The notes beneath the pieces were generated by a model. It searched no databases. It saw nothing but the letters and a program-made list of their open reading frames with translations, and was not told the origin of the DNA. A stretch of 64,000 nucleotides of DNA from Forficula auricularia. Its lineage: Eukaryota; Arthropoda; Insecta; Dermaptera; Forficulidae. Location of the stretch: the NCBI GenBank assembly GCA_024734495.1, contig JALMQS010000088.1, forward strand, positions 930,001 through 994,000. The letters are read 5' to 3'. The position numbers and the translations under genes are program-made. Shown here in pieces: positions 11,205 to 22,448 of the stretch. The number at the start of each line of letters is the position of its first letter. Position 1 is the stretch's first letter.

Positions 11205-11840
11205 TCACTTGGTTGTGTGCCTTGCCCACACCGTCCGTTGCACTTGGGACATAAGTTCACTACGATTTGGCACTTTTTCACTTGTTGTTCTAGTGATGAA
11301 TGGCGGTCCATTCGACATTGATGTTGTTCTCCTTGGACTACTAGTGGTATCATCGACTCGTAGAGTAACCATTGCTGATGTTAGTTGACTTTTTGCAGAT
11401 GGAGAACCACTCGCCGACTCTTTAGAAGTAGATCCCGAAGCACTGCTTGCGACAGGCTCTGGTTCTAGCGGTCGAATAAGATGGGGATTGGGGTCTTCTA
11501 CAACACTTATTTGCCGATGTGGCATCACTGGAGATGTTTGGAAACTTAAGGGCTGAGAAGGTGGAAATAAAGAAGTTGTAGGAGGAGGGGGGTATAAAGA
11601 GGCAAGTGCATAGGGAGGAGGTCGAGGTTGGCCATAACCACTTAACCCCTGAAGTCGTTGCATGAGCTGTTGTTGAAACTGATGCTCAAGCATCGAATGC
11701 CGCTGAGGAGAACTTGGAGCCAGGAATTGATTCTCGATGGCGGCTGCGGCAGCTGCAGCGGCTGACCCCGAGAAATCAGGTAGAAACATCGGCGTCCCCA
11801 AGGAAGCTGGAGTTTGCGGATCGCAGAGTACTGCTGTCAT
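11205..11840 (-). CDS. NOS1AP: NOS1AP/CAPON, C-terminal coding exon with stop
   Basis: The exon starts after the acceptor GTCTTCAACAG and reads MTAVLCDPQTPASLGTPMFL, matching the vertebrate NOS1AP segment PVLCDPTTP at the equivalent place after the coiled coil. It follows exon 12601-12771 in phase 0. Downstream come an alanine run (SAAAAAAAAIENQ), a Gln-rich patch, a Pro-rich linker, a Ser/Thr-rich low-complexity part and the tail SELMSQVQRTVWARHTTK with a TGA at 11205. NOS1AP is an adaptor with an N-terminal PTB domain that links nNOS to partners. In vertebrates the far C-terminus is the nNOS PDZ ligand, ending in an acidic -EIAV. Here the tail is basic and ends in -HTTK, so that ligand is not visible in this exon. 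An alternative ending by splicing at ACG/GTGTGG near 11226 cannot be excluded. Confidence 0.85.
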   Translation of the reverse strand: MTAVLCDPQTPASLGTPMFLPDFSGSAAAAAAAAIENQFLAPSSPQRHSMLEHQFQQQLMQRLQGLSGYGQPRPPPYALASLYPPPPTTSLFPPSQPLSFQTSPVMPHRQISVVEDPNPHLIRPLEPEPVASSASGSTSKESASGSPSAKSQLTSAMVTLRVDDTTSSPRRTTSMSNGPPFITRTTSEKVPNRSELMSQVQRTVWARHTTK

Positions 11841-12600
11841 CTGTTGAAGACAGAGCGAACCCACCCGCTCACATCCCATTTTCTATGTCATAGAATTAAT
11901 TGAACAAATTACAAATCCAGCAAGTTAATATCCTGAGCCAGGACCTGCAACCAAGAAATGGTCACATGGTCAGGTCCTTTGCTATAGCACAAGACTAGTC
12001 ACGAACTAAATCACACACATGCTAAAATCGGCCCGGGATTCAACTAAACAAATAGTTATTAAAATCATTCCTCAACACAGACACCAACATTAATAAAAAA
12101 TTGAAACATCGAAATCAATACAAAGTGGATTATTTATGACAACAGAATGGAATGGACCAAGAATCAGTTCTATTCACAGTGTCTTTGTACGGAACAAGAA
12201 ATTTATTTGTTTTTTCAGCTTGAGGCTCAAAAAGAAGAAAGAATCCTTGTATACGGAAGTTTTCTATTTGTGAATGAACTGTCTAATTTTAAAAGATTGT
12301 ATATTTATAGAAAAATGAATATAGAAAAAACTAATTTTTAAAGACTATTGAGTTGATTTAGAAATTCAAGATCTAGATTTAATGACAGTATATAATCCAA
12401 TAATTAAATCACCAACAATTTATATGAAGTTATAGCATACATATTTAGTGTATTAAAATACTTTTTATTCAACTAAAAGAGCTACAAGAATAATTTTAAA
12501 GAAGTTACATGAAATATATTATATTATATATATTTAAGTCACAAAAATTAAAAGCTTTGCCATGCTTCATGCAAAATGGGTTAGATAATTGTTTTAATAC

Positions 12601-12771
12601 CTGAGGGACCATGGTCACATGGGAAGATTGAGTGTTAAGTTGCGAGGGTTGAAGTTGACCCGAGCCTCCTCCCTGTAGATTTCGACGTTCTTGTTCTTGT
12701 AAATGCAAAACCAAAGTTGATATGTGGTCCAGAAGTTCTTTGTTGTGAACCAATAATTGATGAGTTCGTGC
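12601..12771 (-). CDS. NOS1AP: NOS1AP/CAPON, coiled-coil exon
   Basis: A 171-bp phase 0/0 exon with acceptor TTTGTTTTAG and donor CAG/GTATTA. It reads ARTHQLLVHNKELLDHISTL, closely matching the vertebrate ARVHQLLLQNKDMLQHISLL that directly follows the helix in the previous exon. It then turns to a Gly/Gln/Ser-rich linker ending MVPQ. The family is known for a central coiled coil that supports oligomerisation and partner binding; heptad-like leucines are visible through LVLHLQEQE. Junctions on both sides are in frame. Confidence 0.93.
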
Positions 12772-13204
12772 CTAAAACAAAGAAATAAGTTTTATTCAAT
12801 TTTTCGATTTCAAAATAAAATATTAGAAAAAAAATACTTTTGAGATATTCGAATTTAATTATTATGTTTTATACTTTTATAAGAAATTCAATATATTATG
12901 TATTTCTTTACAAGAGTTTAAAACGAATATTGATATTTCTTTTTGAAAAATAATGTTTTGTTTTAAATTAGCTATGAGACAGTAAGACAGATGCAAAAAT
13001 AAAATATTATTTAAAAGGAATAACATATTTTATAACATATTTTCTTTTTTTATAGTTCAGACATTTTAATAAATATTGATTGAACAAATCAGATTAATAA
13101 TTTTGATTGATGAAAAGCATCTTATAAATATTTATTTATTGACTAGTAAACATAGAATAAATAAAGTGATCTATTAAAGTTTAATTAAATCTGAGAATTT
13201 TATT

Positions 13205-14105
13205 AATAAGCCGGACAAGTGCGATTCGGACATCGGACCATATACCGAGAGTTCCGTAACTTATCTTCCAAAATAGTTAAGAACGTGTTGATATGGGAAT
13301 TGTTTGACTATTTACATAATTATGTTTAAATTGATTGACCCCAATAAATTAAATTTCAAATTGCACAGGGTTGGTTGGTAAAGGATAGCTTGTGGTTAAT
13401 GCGTTAGGGGGAATCCGCAGGTTGTTAAATGCAATTGAAGTAGTATTTACATAATTATGTAAATACTCAACGAATTAATTTTAATTTCAAGTTACTTCTA
13501 AAAGCAGAAGAGAATAAAAATTTAAAAAAATTCGACCCTCCCCAAAATAATCATTCGAATAAAATGTTAATACAATTTTTGATTTTGGAGAAAATTATTA
13601 TAAATAAAACTTGTAAATTTCAAGTTTGTATCTTATTTAGTTTAGGGGGCATCCCTAAATTACGTGAGGCGTTTAGGGGGGGGGGTTGAGCCTAATCTTA
13701 CATGGGGGGGGGGGGGGGGCGCTTGGAAAATATCACGTATTTTTTTCCGCAAGAAACAGTTTAAAATTGTGAGAAAACTGGGTTAAATTAAGTAATAATC
13801 ATAATAATAATAATACTAGTCTTAACTAGTCTTAAATAAAAATAATTAAGCAAATTATGTTTTTTAAATAAATCCAACTCAATCAAGCAGAGATTATAAC
13901 TTATTTACCCTAAAAATACGCATTTTGAAAAATCTCATGTGAGATTAGGGGGGAGAGGGGGTCGAGCCAAATCTCACGACATCTCCCCAAGGGGGGGGGG
14001 GGGTAGAAAAGTCGCCTCACGTAATTTAGGGACTCCCCTTACGAGTCAAAATGCACTGACAGATGGATAGCCAGACATTGTATCCCGTTTTACTGTAGAA
14101 TGGAA
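13205..14105 (+). repeat. Unclassified interspersed repeat, interrupted by a MITE
   Basis: Begins with GGACAAGTGCGATTCGGACA and ends with the phrase TGACAGATGGATAGCCAGACATTGTA. Both phrases recur elsewhere: 26570 has GGACAAGTGCGAGCCGA and 61735 has GACAGACAAAGAGACAGACA. The stretch CTTATTTAGTT at 13633-13643 continues after the MITE at 14040 exactly as it continues without interruption at about 61715-61740. The parent family is unknown. Confidence 0.55.
13645..14038. mobile_element. PIF/Harbinger-like MITE with TTA duplication
   Basis: Inverted ends GGGGGCATCCCTAAATTACG and its near complement (CGTAATTTAGGGACTCCCC) are flanked by TTA on both sides (13642-13644 and 14039-14041). A 3-bp TTA/TAA duplication is characteristic of PIF/Harbinger. 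The inside holds several G runs of 10-15 bases and no ORF. The copy at 61715 gives a related unoccupied target. Confidence 0.7.
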
Positions 14106-14226
14106 GTCTAGAAATCACACTTATATTTAAACAATGTTTTATTTTATTTTTTTTTTTTTATTTTAATAATTTACTAAATATTTTAATTAAATTCGAATAT
14201 AAATACAAATTTTGTTTAATACATAT

Positions 14227-14457
14227 GAATATGCAATTTCTCGCATATTTTGACAAATACACTTTTTCATATAAATGTAATCTAAAAGCTTCCCTGCATC
14301 TACTATGCCTGAAAAAGGCCCAAATCTGGTATTAATTTTACTGCATTCAAAATGTAACTCAAAAATACATTTTATAAATTTTACACAGTTTGTTTTTCAT
14401 TTCTGAACATTTTCAATTTCCAGACATGTACCCTTTTCGAAATTGCATATTCATTTA
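14227..14457. mobile_element. Short TIR element, copy 1 of 2
   Basis: Termini TGAATATGCAATTTC and CGAAATTGCATATTCA are inverted. The interior (TTTTGACAAATACACTTT, then AATGTAATCTAAAAGCTTCC) matches the element at 45520-45778 over its whole length. Non-coding MITE of unknown superfamily. Confidence 0.6.
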
Positions 14458-14711
14458 TTTTTAGAATTTTTACTTTCACATTTATATTCATAGAATATAA
14501 TGGGAAAGTATTGCAATGGCCGCTTTGGGTCCTGACTCTTTGAGAGCTTGTATCTCAAAGACGAAAAAAGTTAATTTTATTTTGCAACTTCTAGGTGGAA
14601 GGAATCGATGACCTTAATAGTTGGAAATCGGGTTTAGGACAAAAAAACCGGAAATTGTGATTCCCAAAAAAGGGGCCAAAATCCAATGGTCAGTGCGTAC
14701 GTACGTATGTA

Positions 14712-15486
14712 TTAGGTCATTCAATAAGTCCGTAGGATGACACATAGATGGCGTTACTAGAATTTTCATATGATTTTTATTTAGTACTAACCTTCAAACG
14801 ATACGTGTATAAATTTGACAGATATTTGACTATTGATTCGTGAGTTATAGCATTTTGTGTGAAGCAACGTTTGTTATTGAAAAAAAAGTGAATTTCTAGT
14901 TTTAATAAAGCATTGCTTTTTGATGAAAAAAAATACAGTGGAAACCAAACAATGGCTTGATAAACATTATCCGAACTCTGATCCATCGAGACAAATGGTA
15001 GAGAAATGGATTGCTGAATTTAAACGTGGTCGTACCAGCACAAATGATGCAGAGCGCGGTGAACGCCCAAAAGAGGCCGTTATTCCAGAAAACATAAAAA
15101 AAATCCACAAATTGGTTATGAACGATCTCAAATTGAAGGTGACATTGTAAAGATATCAGATGGTAGTGTTTTTACCATTTTATACGAACATTTGGGTATG
15201 CGAAAGCTGTGTGCAAAGTGGTTGCCGTCTGAGCTCACAGTCGACCAAAAACAACAACGAATCGATGCTTCAGAGGAATGTTTGGCGATGTTAAACCGCA
15301 ATAAAATGGAATTCTGTCGTCGATATGTGACAATGGATGAAACATGGCTTCACTATTACACACCAGAATCCAAAAGAAGTCCAATGATGAAGTAATCGCT
15401 GAAACTGAGGGTTATTTTGACGAGAAAGAGAAATCGTACTATAAAAGTGGTATCGAAAAGTTGGAAAATCGCTATACTCGTTGTTA
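14712..15486 (+). mobile_element. Mariner-like element, internally deleted, copy 1
   Basis: A TA dinucleotide precedes the terminal repeat TTAGGTCATTCAATAAGTCC. The transposase frame starts near 14923 (MKKNTVETKQWLDKHYPNSD) with the helix-turn-helix region. It is broken near 15148 by a short deletion, and resumes at about 15152 with DGSVFTILYEHLGMRKLC, then TMDETWLHYYTPES. The first catalytic Asp (in TMDETW) is present, but the sequence jumps straight from the ESKRS segment to the C-terminal YFDEKEKSYYKSGIEKLENR. The block holding the second and third catalytic Asp residues is therefore missing. The 3' terminal repeat is absent; the copy breaks into another repeat at 15486. Same internal junction as the copy at 24820-25689. 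Confidence 0.85.
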
Positions 15487-15890
15487 TGTACCCCTCCTGC
15501 GTTTCACAACCATAAGTCTCAGAGCTACGAAATTCGAAACTTAAGCTCCATATAGGCTAGAAGGAGAACAGCAAGCTTTTGTGGGGCGCTTTTTGCGCTC
15601 CCAACACTCTGGCCTCGGTTCTAGATTTGTGTCATAGTCGCCTGTATATGTATTTTAATCATAAATAGCCACAACATCTGGCATTATTGTTTGGACGGCT
15701 GATGAGAAGTTGTACTCTGATATGTAAAAAAAAATCTGTTTTCTTTTTGTAAAGGGCTGCCCCCCTCTGCGTGGCACAATAAATCAGTCAATTGAAATCG
15801 GAAAACCGGAAGTGGACATTTACATGAAAGATTTTTCGTTATTTTTGATTTTCTAAAAAACGGCTCTTTGTAGTCGTTTTTTAGAAAAAA
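15486..15890 (+). repeat. Unclassified interspersed repeat, copy A
   Basis: Shares TGTACCCC(T/C)CCTGCGTTTC, then ATCTCAGAGCTACGAAATTC and AACTTAAGC, with the copy at 17777-17950. Both later carry GACATTTACATGAAAGATTT. In this copy about 150 extra bases lie between the two blocks. It abuts the broken end of the mariner at 15486, so one inserted into the other or a deletion joined them. Confidence 0.6.
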
Positions 15891-16079
15891 ACAAAAACAA
15901 AAAAAAAAAACGAAATAAAGGAAGGGGATGTAAATTAGTAGTGTCGCGATAACTTCAAATATATGAAAATGTGAAAGTCGTGTGGTGAACACACCAGTTG
16001 ATTTTATATAGAAAGTATGATCAGTATCGACAACTGGTGTAAGATAATGTGAATGAGTGATGTAGGAATAGATAAATAC

Positions 16080-16301
16080 CTGTGCCTCAAGTCTTGCCGC
16101 AGTCTCCGCTGCCAGTTGATCCCTGAGCAGGTGCACCTGTGCGACGGCCGCCTGGGTTTGCTGCGCCTGCTGCTCCAGCTGTTCTCGCAGCAGTTGAAGT
16201 TCGTGATGGGCGCTGAGTGGAGTTCCGGCGCTCGGCATCGCGTCGGTGGTTCCCCGCAACGGTTCGCTAAGGGGCGAAGTGTAAGTCTCGCCGACCCCAC
16301 T
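16080..16301 (-). CDS. NOS1AP: NOS1AP/CAPON, glutamine-rich coiled-coil exon
   Basis: A 222-bp phase 0/0 exon with acceptor CTTTATACAG and donor CAG/GTATTT. Residues 1-22 are a Ser/Thr/Gly-rich linker. They are followed by GTPLSAHHELQLLREQLEQQ, then AQQTQAAVAQVHLLRDQLAA, ending in ETAARLEAQ. This matches vertebrate NOS1AP almost residue by residue (ETPLSTHHQMQLLQQLL and QVAVAQVHLLKDQLAAEAAA). It forms the start of the central coiled coil and continues directly into exon 12601-12771. GC content is well above the flanking intron, as expected for a conserved exon. Confidence 0.96.
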
Positions 16302-16600
16302 CTGTATAAAGACATAGACATAGATAAGTCACAAGCCTCTCCTTTCATTTTTTACGTACAATATATAGAACAATCTATTAACAACACAGGCACCTTTTCA
16401 CCGGAAAGAGATTATCCTTTTTAAAAATAGGACACGATGACATGGATGTTCACAAAAGAATTGCTCTTTCTACTCATTTTTCTTTTTTTTTTCAAACAAA
16501 TAAATCATTCTCTTTACATACTACAAATGACAATCATTTGTATTTGTCTTATTATTTTATATTCTAACAAGTTTTTCATGTCACGAATATGTTATACATA

Positions 16601-17085
16601 TACATGGTGATTCAGGAGGAATAGTAAATATTTTAGGAGATGGTAGTATAGACGAATTGCAATAAAAAATGCCATATAACATGTGTCCAATTTTTATTTA
16701 GTACAGAGATACAGCTGAGTTTAATGCATTTTCCTTTCGTGTCTTGGTACACCGGTTGCTATGGGGGTATTTATCGAATGTCAACAGTAGTGTGTTGATG
16801 GTCAAGTTGTGAAGTTGTGCTTTAGTTTAGATTGAAGTTTTCATTGTGATTTGTTGGCCAAGTCTACTGTACTGTAGCGTGTAAACATGCCGCACGTATT
16901 TACACATGCTGAGTATGGCGATATTGGGTTACATACTAACAGCTGTATCTCTGTACTAAATAAAAATTGGCATATAACATGTGTCCAATTTTTATTTAGT
17001 ACAGAGATACAGCTGTTAGTATGTAACCCAATATCGCCCCGCCATACTCAGCATGTGTAAATACGTGCGGCATGTTTACACATTA
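16601..17085. repeat. Fold-back repeat with partial duplication
   Basis: Centred near 16970, the segment around 16880-16968 is repeated in inverted orientation at about 16975-17085; arms include ACATGCTGAGTATGGCG and GGGTTACATACTAACAGCTG. The phrase CATATAACATGTGTCCAATT occurs directly at 16673 and 16971, so an original element (starting TACATGGTGATTCAGGAGG) seems to have been duplicated head-to-head. No coding content seen. Confidence 0.65.
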
Positions 17086-17311
17086 ATATACAATAATCAA
17101 CATTATATGTATAGTGATTAAAATATTTCAAGATTTTATTAGTTGTAATAGTAAGCTCTCTAATAAATCAAGTAAATATTCATTTTTTTATTAAAATAAA
17201 GAAATACTCAGGTGTACTACTATAAGAACTTCGATATTACCGAGTTATATTGATAACTTGTTGCAATATATTATACAACAAAATAAATTTCATTTGAAGA
17301 TAGTTTTTATC

Positions 17312-17450
17312 AGGGGTGTCCACTTTATGGCTTATACCGGCCACATTTGAGGGAAAAAAATTGTCTCTTATAATTCAATTGATATTTGTTATTCAAAAAA
17401 GATAGTTAATAATGTAGAAATAAGAACTTTATTATTTTTTTAGCTAATAG
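17312..17450 (+). mobile_element. Left end of a hAT-like element (fragment)
   Basis: Starts CAGGGGTGTCC and follows the left end of the element at 22365-24384, including ATTCAATTGATATTTGTTAT. Here that phrase is continuous, whereas in the 22365 copy it is split by a 255-bp hairpin element, so this copy shows the pre-insertion state. No right end found. Confidence 0.65.
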
Positions 17451-17594
17451 TGAGCTAATTTTATTTTACGTAAATTGTATACATACTTGAAAAAGTTTCT
17501 CGTATATGTAAGTACATACTTACATACTTACAAAAAGCGGTATGTATTAGTATAGTATTATATAGTGTATTATTAGTGTATTAGTATATGTATT

Positions 17595-17730
17595 AGTCCC
17601 GACGCCGGAAACGATAGTAGGGCTTATGCTAGAATCTCAAGATAACTGGGAATTAGTTGCTAGCATCACATCTAAGATTATGAAGGACCTTAGGAGGATA
17701 GAGTCCCAAACTCGACCATTGGAGTAGGAG
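17595..17730 (+). pseudogene. LINE polyprotein C-terminal fragment
   Basis: The frame reads PTPETIVGLMLESQDNWELV then ASITSKIMKDLRRIESQ before a stop. This has the look of the last residues of a LINE reverse-transcriptase polyprotein, with a TPE-x-IV-x-LMLES motif ahead of a basic helix. No RT domain remains nearby, and the copy is followed by another repeat at 17777. The family assignment is from general resemblance only. Confidence 0.4.
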
Positions 17731-17776
17731 CTGGTTATAACAGCTAAGGCCTCTCCCCACGATGTAATGCCTGACG

Positions 17777-17950
17777 AATGTACCCCCCTGCGTTTCGCAT
17801 CCATAAATCTCAGAGCTACGAAATTCGAAACTTAAGCTTGATATAGGCTAGAAGGGGTAGGGCAAGTTTTTTCTTGAAATCGGAACACCGAAAGTTGACA
17901 TTTACATGAAAGATTTTTCGTTTTTTTGATTTTCTCAAAAACTGCACTAA
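17777..17950 (+). repeat. Unclassified interspersed repeat, copy B
   Basis: Second copy of the repeat at 15486, here with the two conserved blocks closer together. Ends near an A/T-rich stretch. Confidence 0.55.
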
Positions 17951-18009
17951 CGATTTTTTTTTAAATTGGTGTACTTATCAAGTGTCATGAGTTATTAAAC
18001 TATTAAGAC

Positions 18010-18048
18010 TCAAAAAGTTACCGAGCATCGCTCGGTGCTCCAGGCACT
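18010..18048 (+). mobile_element. Helitron-like 3' hairpin
   Basis: ACCGAGCATCGCTCGGT forms a perfect short hairpin, followed by GCTCCAGGCACTAA. A terminal hairpin followed about 10 bases later by CTRR is the signature of Helitron 3' ends. Related hairpins are at about 57809-57836 (+) and 63078-63105 (-). Confidence 0.4.
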
Positions 18049-18049
18049 A

Positions 18050-19765
18050 AGTATTTAAGCACTACTACTTATATTATATTATTGTAGGTATATTAGTGTA
18101 TTCTATTTGTGAAAAAAAAACTCAGAAAATTGAATAAAAATTTAATCATGTAATTATTTGTCTCCAAGCTTGCCCCCCCCCCCTAAAAAAATTTCTGTGT
18201 ATGCCTCTGCAAGCCACCCTAGCTTGAGTGATATCTACCATCTTATTAAAATCCTTATTAACGGTTTCAGAAATACATGTGGAAACATTAGGTACTTACG
18301 TAAGTATTCATTTCTATTTCTAATTTATGTAGATAAATCAAAAAAATTTTAAATGAGGAAACATTCTCAATTATTCTGACTACTTTATACATTACCATAA
18401 TAAACGTTATTTATTGATTTTTTTTTTTCAAAGCTAAAATCAAATTGATTTACCATTTGGCTATTTGGTGAGAATAATTAAAATTGTATATATTCCCAAA
18501 ATAAATGTTTTTTTAAAAGACCTAGTGAAGTTAATGAAACAATTAAAAATGAATAAATAAAGATTTAGAGAATAATTTAAGTTGAAACAGGGGCTCGGAT
18601 TATTTTCATTTGAATCAGATAAATGAGATTTTAATTAAAATCATTAGAGATTTTAATTTTCTCTGTCAGGTTGCAAATGAAGAAACATAAAAGTAGGTAA
18701 ACATGCATTCATTAATATTTATATATGTTGATATAGTCCGTTTCAGTCTTTGATCGTTTTAGGCTTTGAACCAAGTAATCAAGCGAAATTGCGCTTGTAA
18801 CAATTAAATAATGCAAAATAGTGTTTAATGATGCAAACAACTTGGCCAGAAATTGTTATTTATTTTATAAACAAGTTCTAAGTAAATATACAAAATATAT
18901 ACAATCGCAAGTGGAAATGAAATCTTTCGAGGTCACTCTCATCCTTGGCATTCCCAAACATGTTAATATATCGTTTATCCCTATGTCCTCAAGAAGGTAT
19001 CCCAGTATGCCGGAGGATCCAGATAGTTGATAATCTTGAGCCATTTTTAATTGAATTGCGTCAAAACGGTCTTAGCATTTTTTAGTTGAAAAAATGACTT
19101 AATTTGATCCAAAACATTGTAAGACTTATTTCTAAAATTGGGATAAGAATGTCAAAATGGTGGTAATGATTTTTTGAGCAACATGGTTGAATTTGAATTG
19201 TTAAATAGTTAGGGGTTGATAGCCCTAATTAATTTAGGGTGAGCAATCCCTAGTTAAATTTCTCTAAAGTCTTCATGGATTTGTCTCGACGTTGCTTGCG
19301 AAAGTCGCGAGTAAACTGAAGGCCAAAGTCACTCAGGGTCTCCTTCCTTAATACGCAGCTCAAGAGAAGAGGGAAGGAATATAGAAGGGGAATTTTCGAA
19401 ATTTCCAAAAATTATCTTCAAAATTCATAACTAGATATTAAATGGTATTTCCTATCTAACCATCTGATTATTTTGCATCAGCCCCTTAGTCAAGGGCGGT
19501 CAGAGGGGTTCAAACCACCCCCCCCCCCCATTCGATTTAATATCTAAACAAAATAATAATAAAAAAACCGTTACATGTTTATAATAAATCTTAATACAAT
19601 TAATAATCGGATAGAACTTTCGTAGATTATTGTGAAACAACAATTTCATTAAAAAAACATTACTCCTGTTGTTATTAATTTTTGTCAATTAGATATATGT
19701 ACACACACAGTTAGCCTTCACTTATCTCTTTTTATCAGTTTTTTTTTTTTTTTTTTTTATTATAC
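18050..19765. other. AT-rich intronic DNA, no gene seen
   Basis: Inside the NOS1AP intron between exons 16301 and 24461. Holds homopolymer runs (C at 18174-18182 and 19520-19529; T at 19739-19758) but no supported gene or element boundary. Confidence 0.4.
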
Positions 19766-19772
19766 TTTGCAA

Positions 19773-20700
19773 TACAGGTTATGGTCAAGTATTGTAATCG
19801 TGCAAGAAAAAAGTGCAATTTTGCTGCGTTTTTTTCGAAAAATCTCAAAAACGTCTGAAACTATTTTGATTAAAAAAATTGAGCAAAACCATGCCGGTTT
19901 GTTCAACAAAAAAAGCCCTTAAGAGTGAACAACAAAAATATTATATTTTTTTAGATATTACTATAATTGTTTTGTCAAAATGTCTGTTAGTATAGTACGC
20001 ACGTTAACAAATCGTCGGCTTATTGAATGAAGTCGGTTAAAAAAGTCACTAAGTTCACTTTAGATAGATTGAAATCTAGAAGTAGGTAGTTGTAGAGTTT
20101 CGACCATATTTTTCGATGCAAAAACTCATTAAGTGTGTGTTATTTTGATGGACTTTTTGAATTTTTGGAGTTTTTGAATAGATAGATATGGTGAAACTCA
20201 CAACTACCTACTTCTAGATTTCAATCCATCTAAAGTGAACTTAGTGACTTTTTGCACTAACTAAGGAGACGAAATATGTGTATGGTCTAGATCAAAAACT
20301 AGTGTGAATATCAAATAGTAATTTGAGTTTTGGTTCATTGAGATTAAGAGCTTATTAGATTTTGGTTGAAATCGAACCTTAAGTGAAGGGGGGGGAGGGG
20401 GTTAAAAAATTAAAATTATAAAATTTTCTTTCAAACTAAAAAAAAACAAACAAGAAAAATAAATCTAATATGAAATGAACCTACCTATAATAAAAAAGGG
20501 AGTTATTATTTTTTTGGTCGGCCAAAATTAGGGGGGGTTCAAAAAAATAGAACTCTCAATGTAAGTCTTATTTCCTTTAATGGAAGACGAAATTTCGCAC
20601 ATGCCTCCTATACATTACCTTATGAAAATGACTCACTATGTGAAATTTGTAGAGACGCCAAAAAAAGGGGGAGGGGGGGGTGAAAAATATTTTTAAACAA
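19773..20700 (+). repeat. Unclassified interspersed repeat, copy with fold-back insertion
   Basis: Starts CAGGTTATGGTCAAGTATTG and follows the copy at 60768 through AACTATTTTGATTAAAAAAA, the TCAAAATGTCTGTTAGT phrase and ATTGAGATTAAGAGC. A palindrome with arms at about 20036-20112 and 20170-20256 lies between the CGTTA(A/C)CAAAT phrase and the CAAAAACTAGTGTGAAT phrase, which are almost adjacent in the 60768 copy. The palindrome is therefore an insertion. Confidence 0.6.
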
Positions 20701-20867
20701 AAATCAAAGAAAGCTGATATTTCTAATAAAATAGTCTCATAATTAAAAGGAGATATTATTAATTGCTAATGGGCGTAAAATTAAGAGGAGAATTCTTTCA
20801 TAAATAATGATAAAGTATTTGATTAATAATTAAATATAAGGGCAAGGCCAGGTGTATGGCCACAATT

Positions 20868-21045
20868 AGTTTATTACCCTCTTCCCCGCGACTTATAACC
20901 TGTTTAAGACCCACATCTACATATACCTTTGACCATAAAATCCCCTCTTCTTCTTTTCACAATGGTGGGGCCAACCCAGGCCTTTAGGAGATGAACCTCT
21001 TTGGTGTAACTACTCTCATCAATTTTATTAAAAAAAATTACCTAC
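20868..21045 (+). mobile_element. LINE 3' end, copy 2
   Basis: Begins within the family's last coding segment (CCGCGACTTATAACCT) and runs through the 3' UTR signature CAACCCAGGCCTTTAGGAGA and TTGGTGTAAC to an A-rich tail. Strongly 5'-truncated. Confidence 0.7.
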
Positions 21046-21143
21046 AACTGTCATTAATCATTTTTGTCAATTAGATATTTAAGGCTTAATTGAAAATCAT
21101 AATTTAGAGAAGAAATAATGCTGAATTATACTATTTTAATGTT

Positions 21144-21487
21144 GTTAGAATTCGTGGCTGTGATGAAACTGTACTAGATGAAGGAGGAGGTATAAGCCAA
21201 AGATGGAATCACTGGGTTCAATAAAACACCTTTAATAAAACGTTTCGGCCTGAATTTTATTTGGCCATCTTCAGTTAATTAGGAGTTATACACAAAATGT
21301 GGTACACATATGTGATCGAACCAAGGCTTGTCAAAAATAAATTTTTTTTAGCTTCATGTAAATTTATAACATGCCTGGATCCAAAAGTTTCAGAATGAAA
21401 GTAAAATTCAGGCCAAAACGTTTTATTAAAGGTGTTTTATTGAACCCAGTGATTTCATCTTTGGCTGATACCTCCTCCTTCATCTAG
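21144..21487 (-). mobile_element. Hairpin element with 15-bp target duplication and hammerhead-like core
   Basis: TACTATTTTAATGTT occurs at 21129-21143 and again at 21488-21502, directly flanking the element. Inside are inverted arms of about 90 bp (21172-21262 and 21396-21487) and a one-sided segment at 21144-21171. On the minus strand the loop side of the first arm reads CTGAAGA, T, GGCC, a 12-base loop, GGCC, GAAACG (21274 down to 21241). This is the order of a hammerhead ribozyme core with one extra base. The one-sided segment is the 3' tail in that orientation. Confidence 0.7.
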
Positions 21488-22448
21488 TACTATTTTAATG
21501 TTATTATAAGTAATAGATAATTTTATATAAACAATAAACATCTTTATTTTGTAGGTATGATTATAAACGATGATATAACATTTTTTCTAAAGTCATTCGT
21601 GTGAAATGTGATCGTAAACGATCGAAGTGGTGGAATTGGCTGATGTAAATTTACAGAGAGACAGAGAGAGAGAGGGCCTATTTGTATATATAGAATCCGA
21701 ATTGATCATCTTGTTCAGTGAATGAGCTATTGAAGATTTCTAATCTCCCCACTCTAACTACGTATGCTCACGTCTAAACAATCTCCTAGGCGTGTATAGA
21801 AAGGGGCGGAAGATGGCTGCACATCCGTGTGGGATGCAGAGTGATGTTTATTCTTGTTTGCGTTTAGATTAAGCTAATGCTAATGCTAATGTGGCCATCA
21901 ATTAACAAAGCACGAAAATGTTTAACAATAAGCTAGGGCTTGATGTATTATCCTACATCAACAACTTCTGGGGGATTACTCTCAGATGGTGTTGATTCAT
22001 GAATAATAAAGTTGGAGAAGAAGACCTATTACGGAAATAAGTAAATCCTGGTAACAATTTTGCTCGAAAATAATAATACATTAATTAATTCTTGAAATTT
22101 CAAGGAATGCTAATCACAAATAAAATAATCTGACCAAAAACATAAAATGTGAAAAAAGGGCCAAGTCCGGGGGGTGGGGGTATAAAATTTATATAGCTTG
22201 ATGTTGAGCGTTATTTTATCCGGATCCTTCTTCGTTAACGTTTCCAAAGATTTATCGTAACACTTTGGAATTTCGCTAATGACGTTTCTATTGCATTAGT
22301 GATATCCTAGGTTTCTAATGTAACATATACAACTTGAGAATCAACCTTACAAGTACTTTCTAATCAGGGGTGTCCAACCTTTTGGCTTACACGGGTCGCA
22401 TTTTAAGGAAAAACAATTGCCTCGGGCCTAATAACTAATTCCATTGAT

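Noticed and set aside
11841..11879. ATG at 11879 as the start of the 224-codon frame
   Set aside because: The acceptor CTTCAACAG at 11841 and homology beginning at TAVLCDP show that these upstream codons are intron.
16004..16424. Overlapping frames on both strands around the NOS1AP coiled-coil exon
   Set aside because: Shadows of the GC-rich exon; only the frame with strong NOS1AP identity is real.
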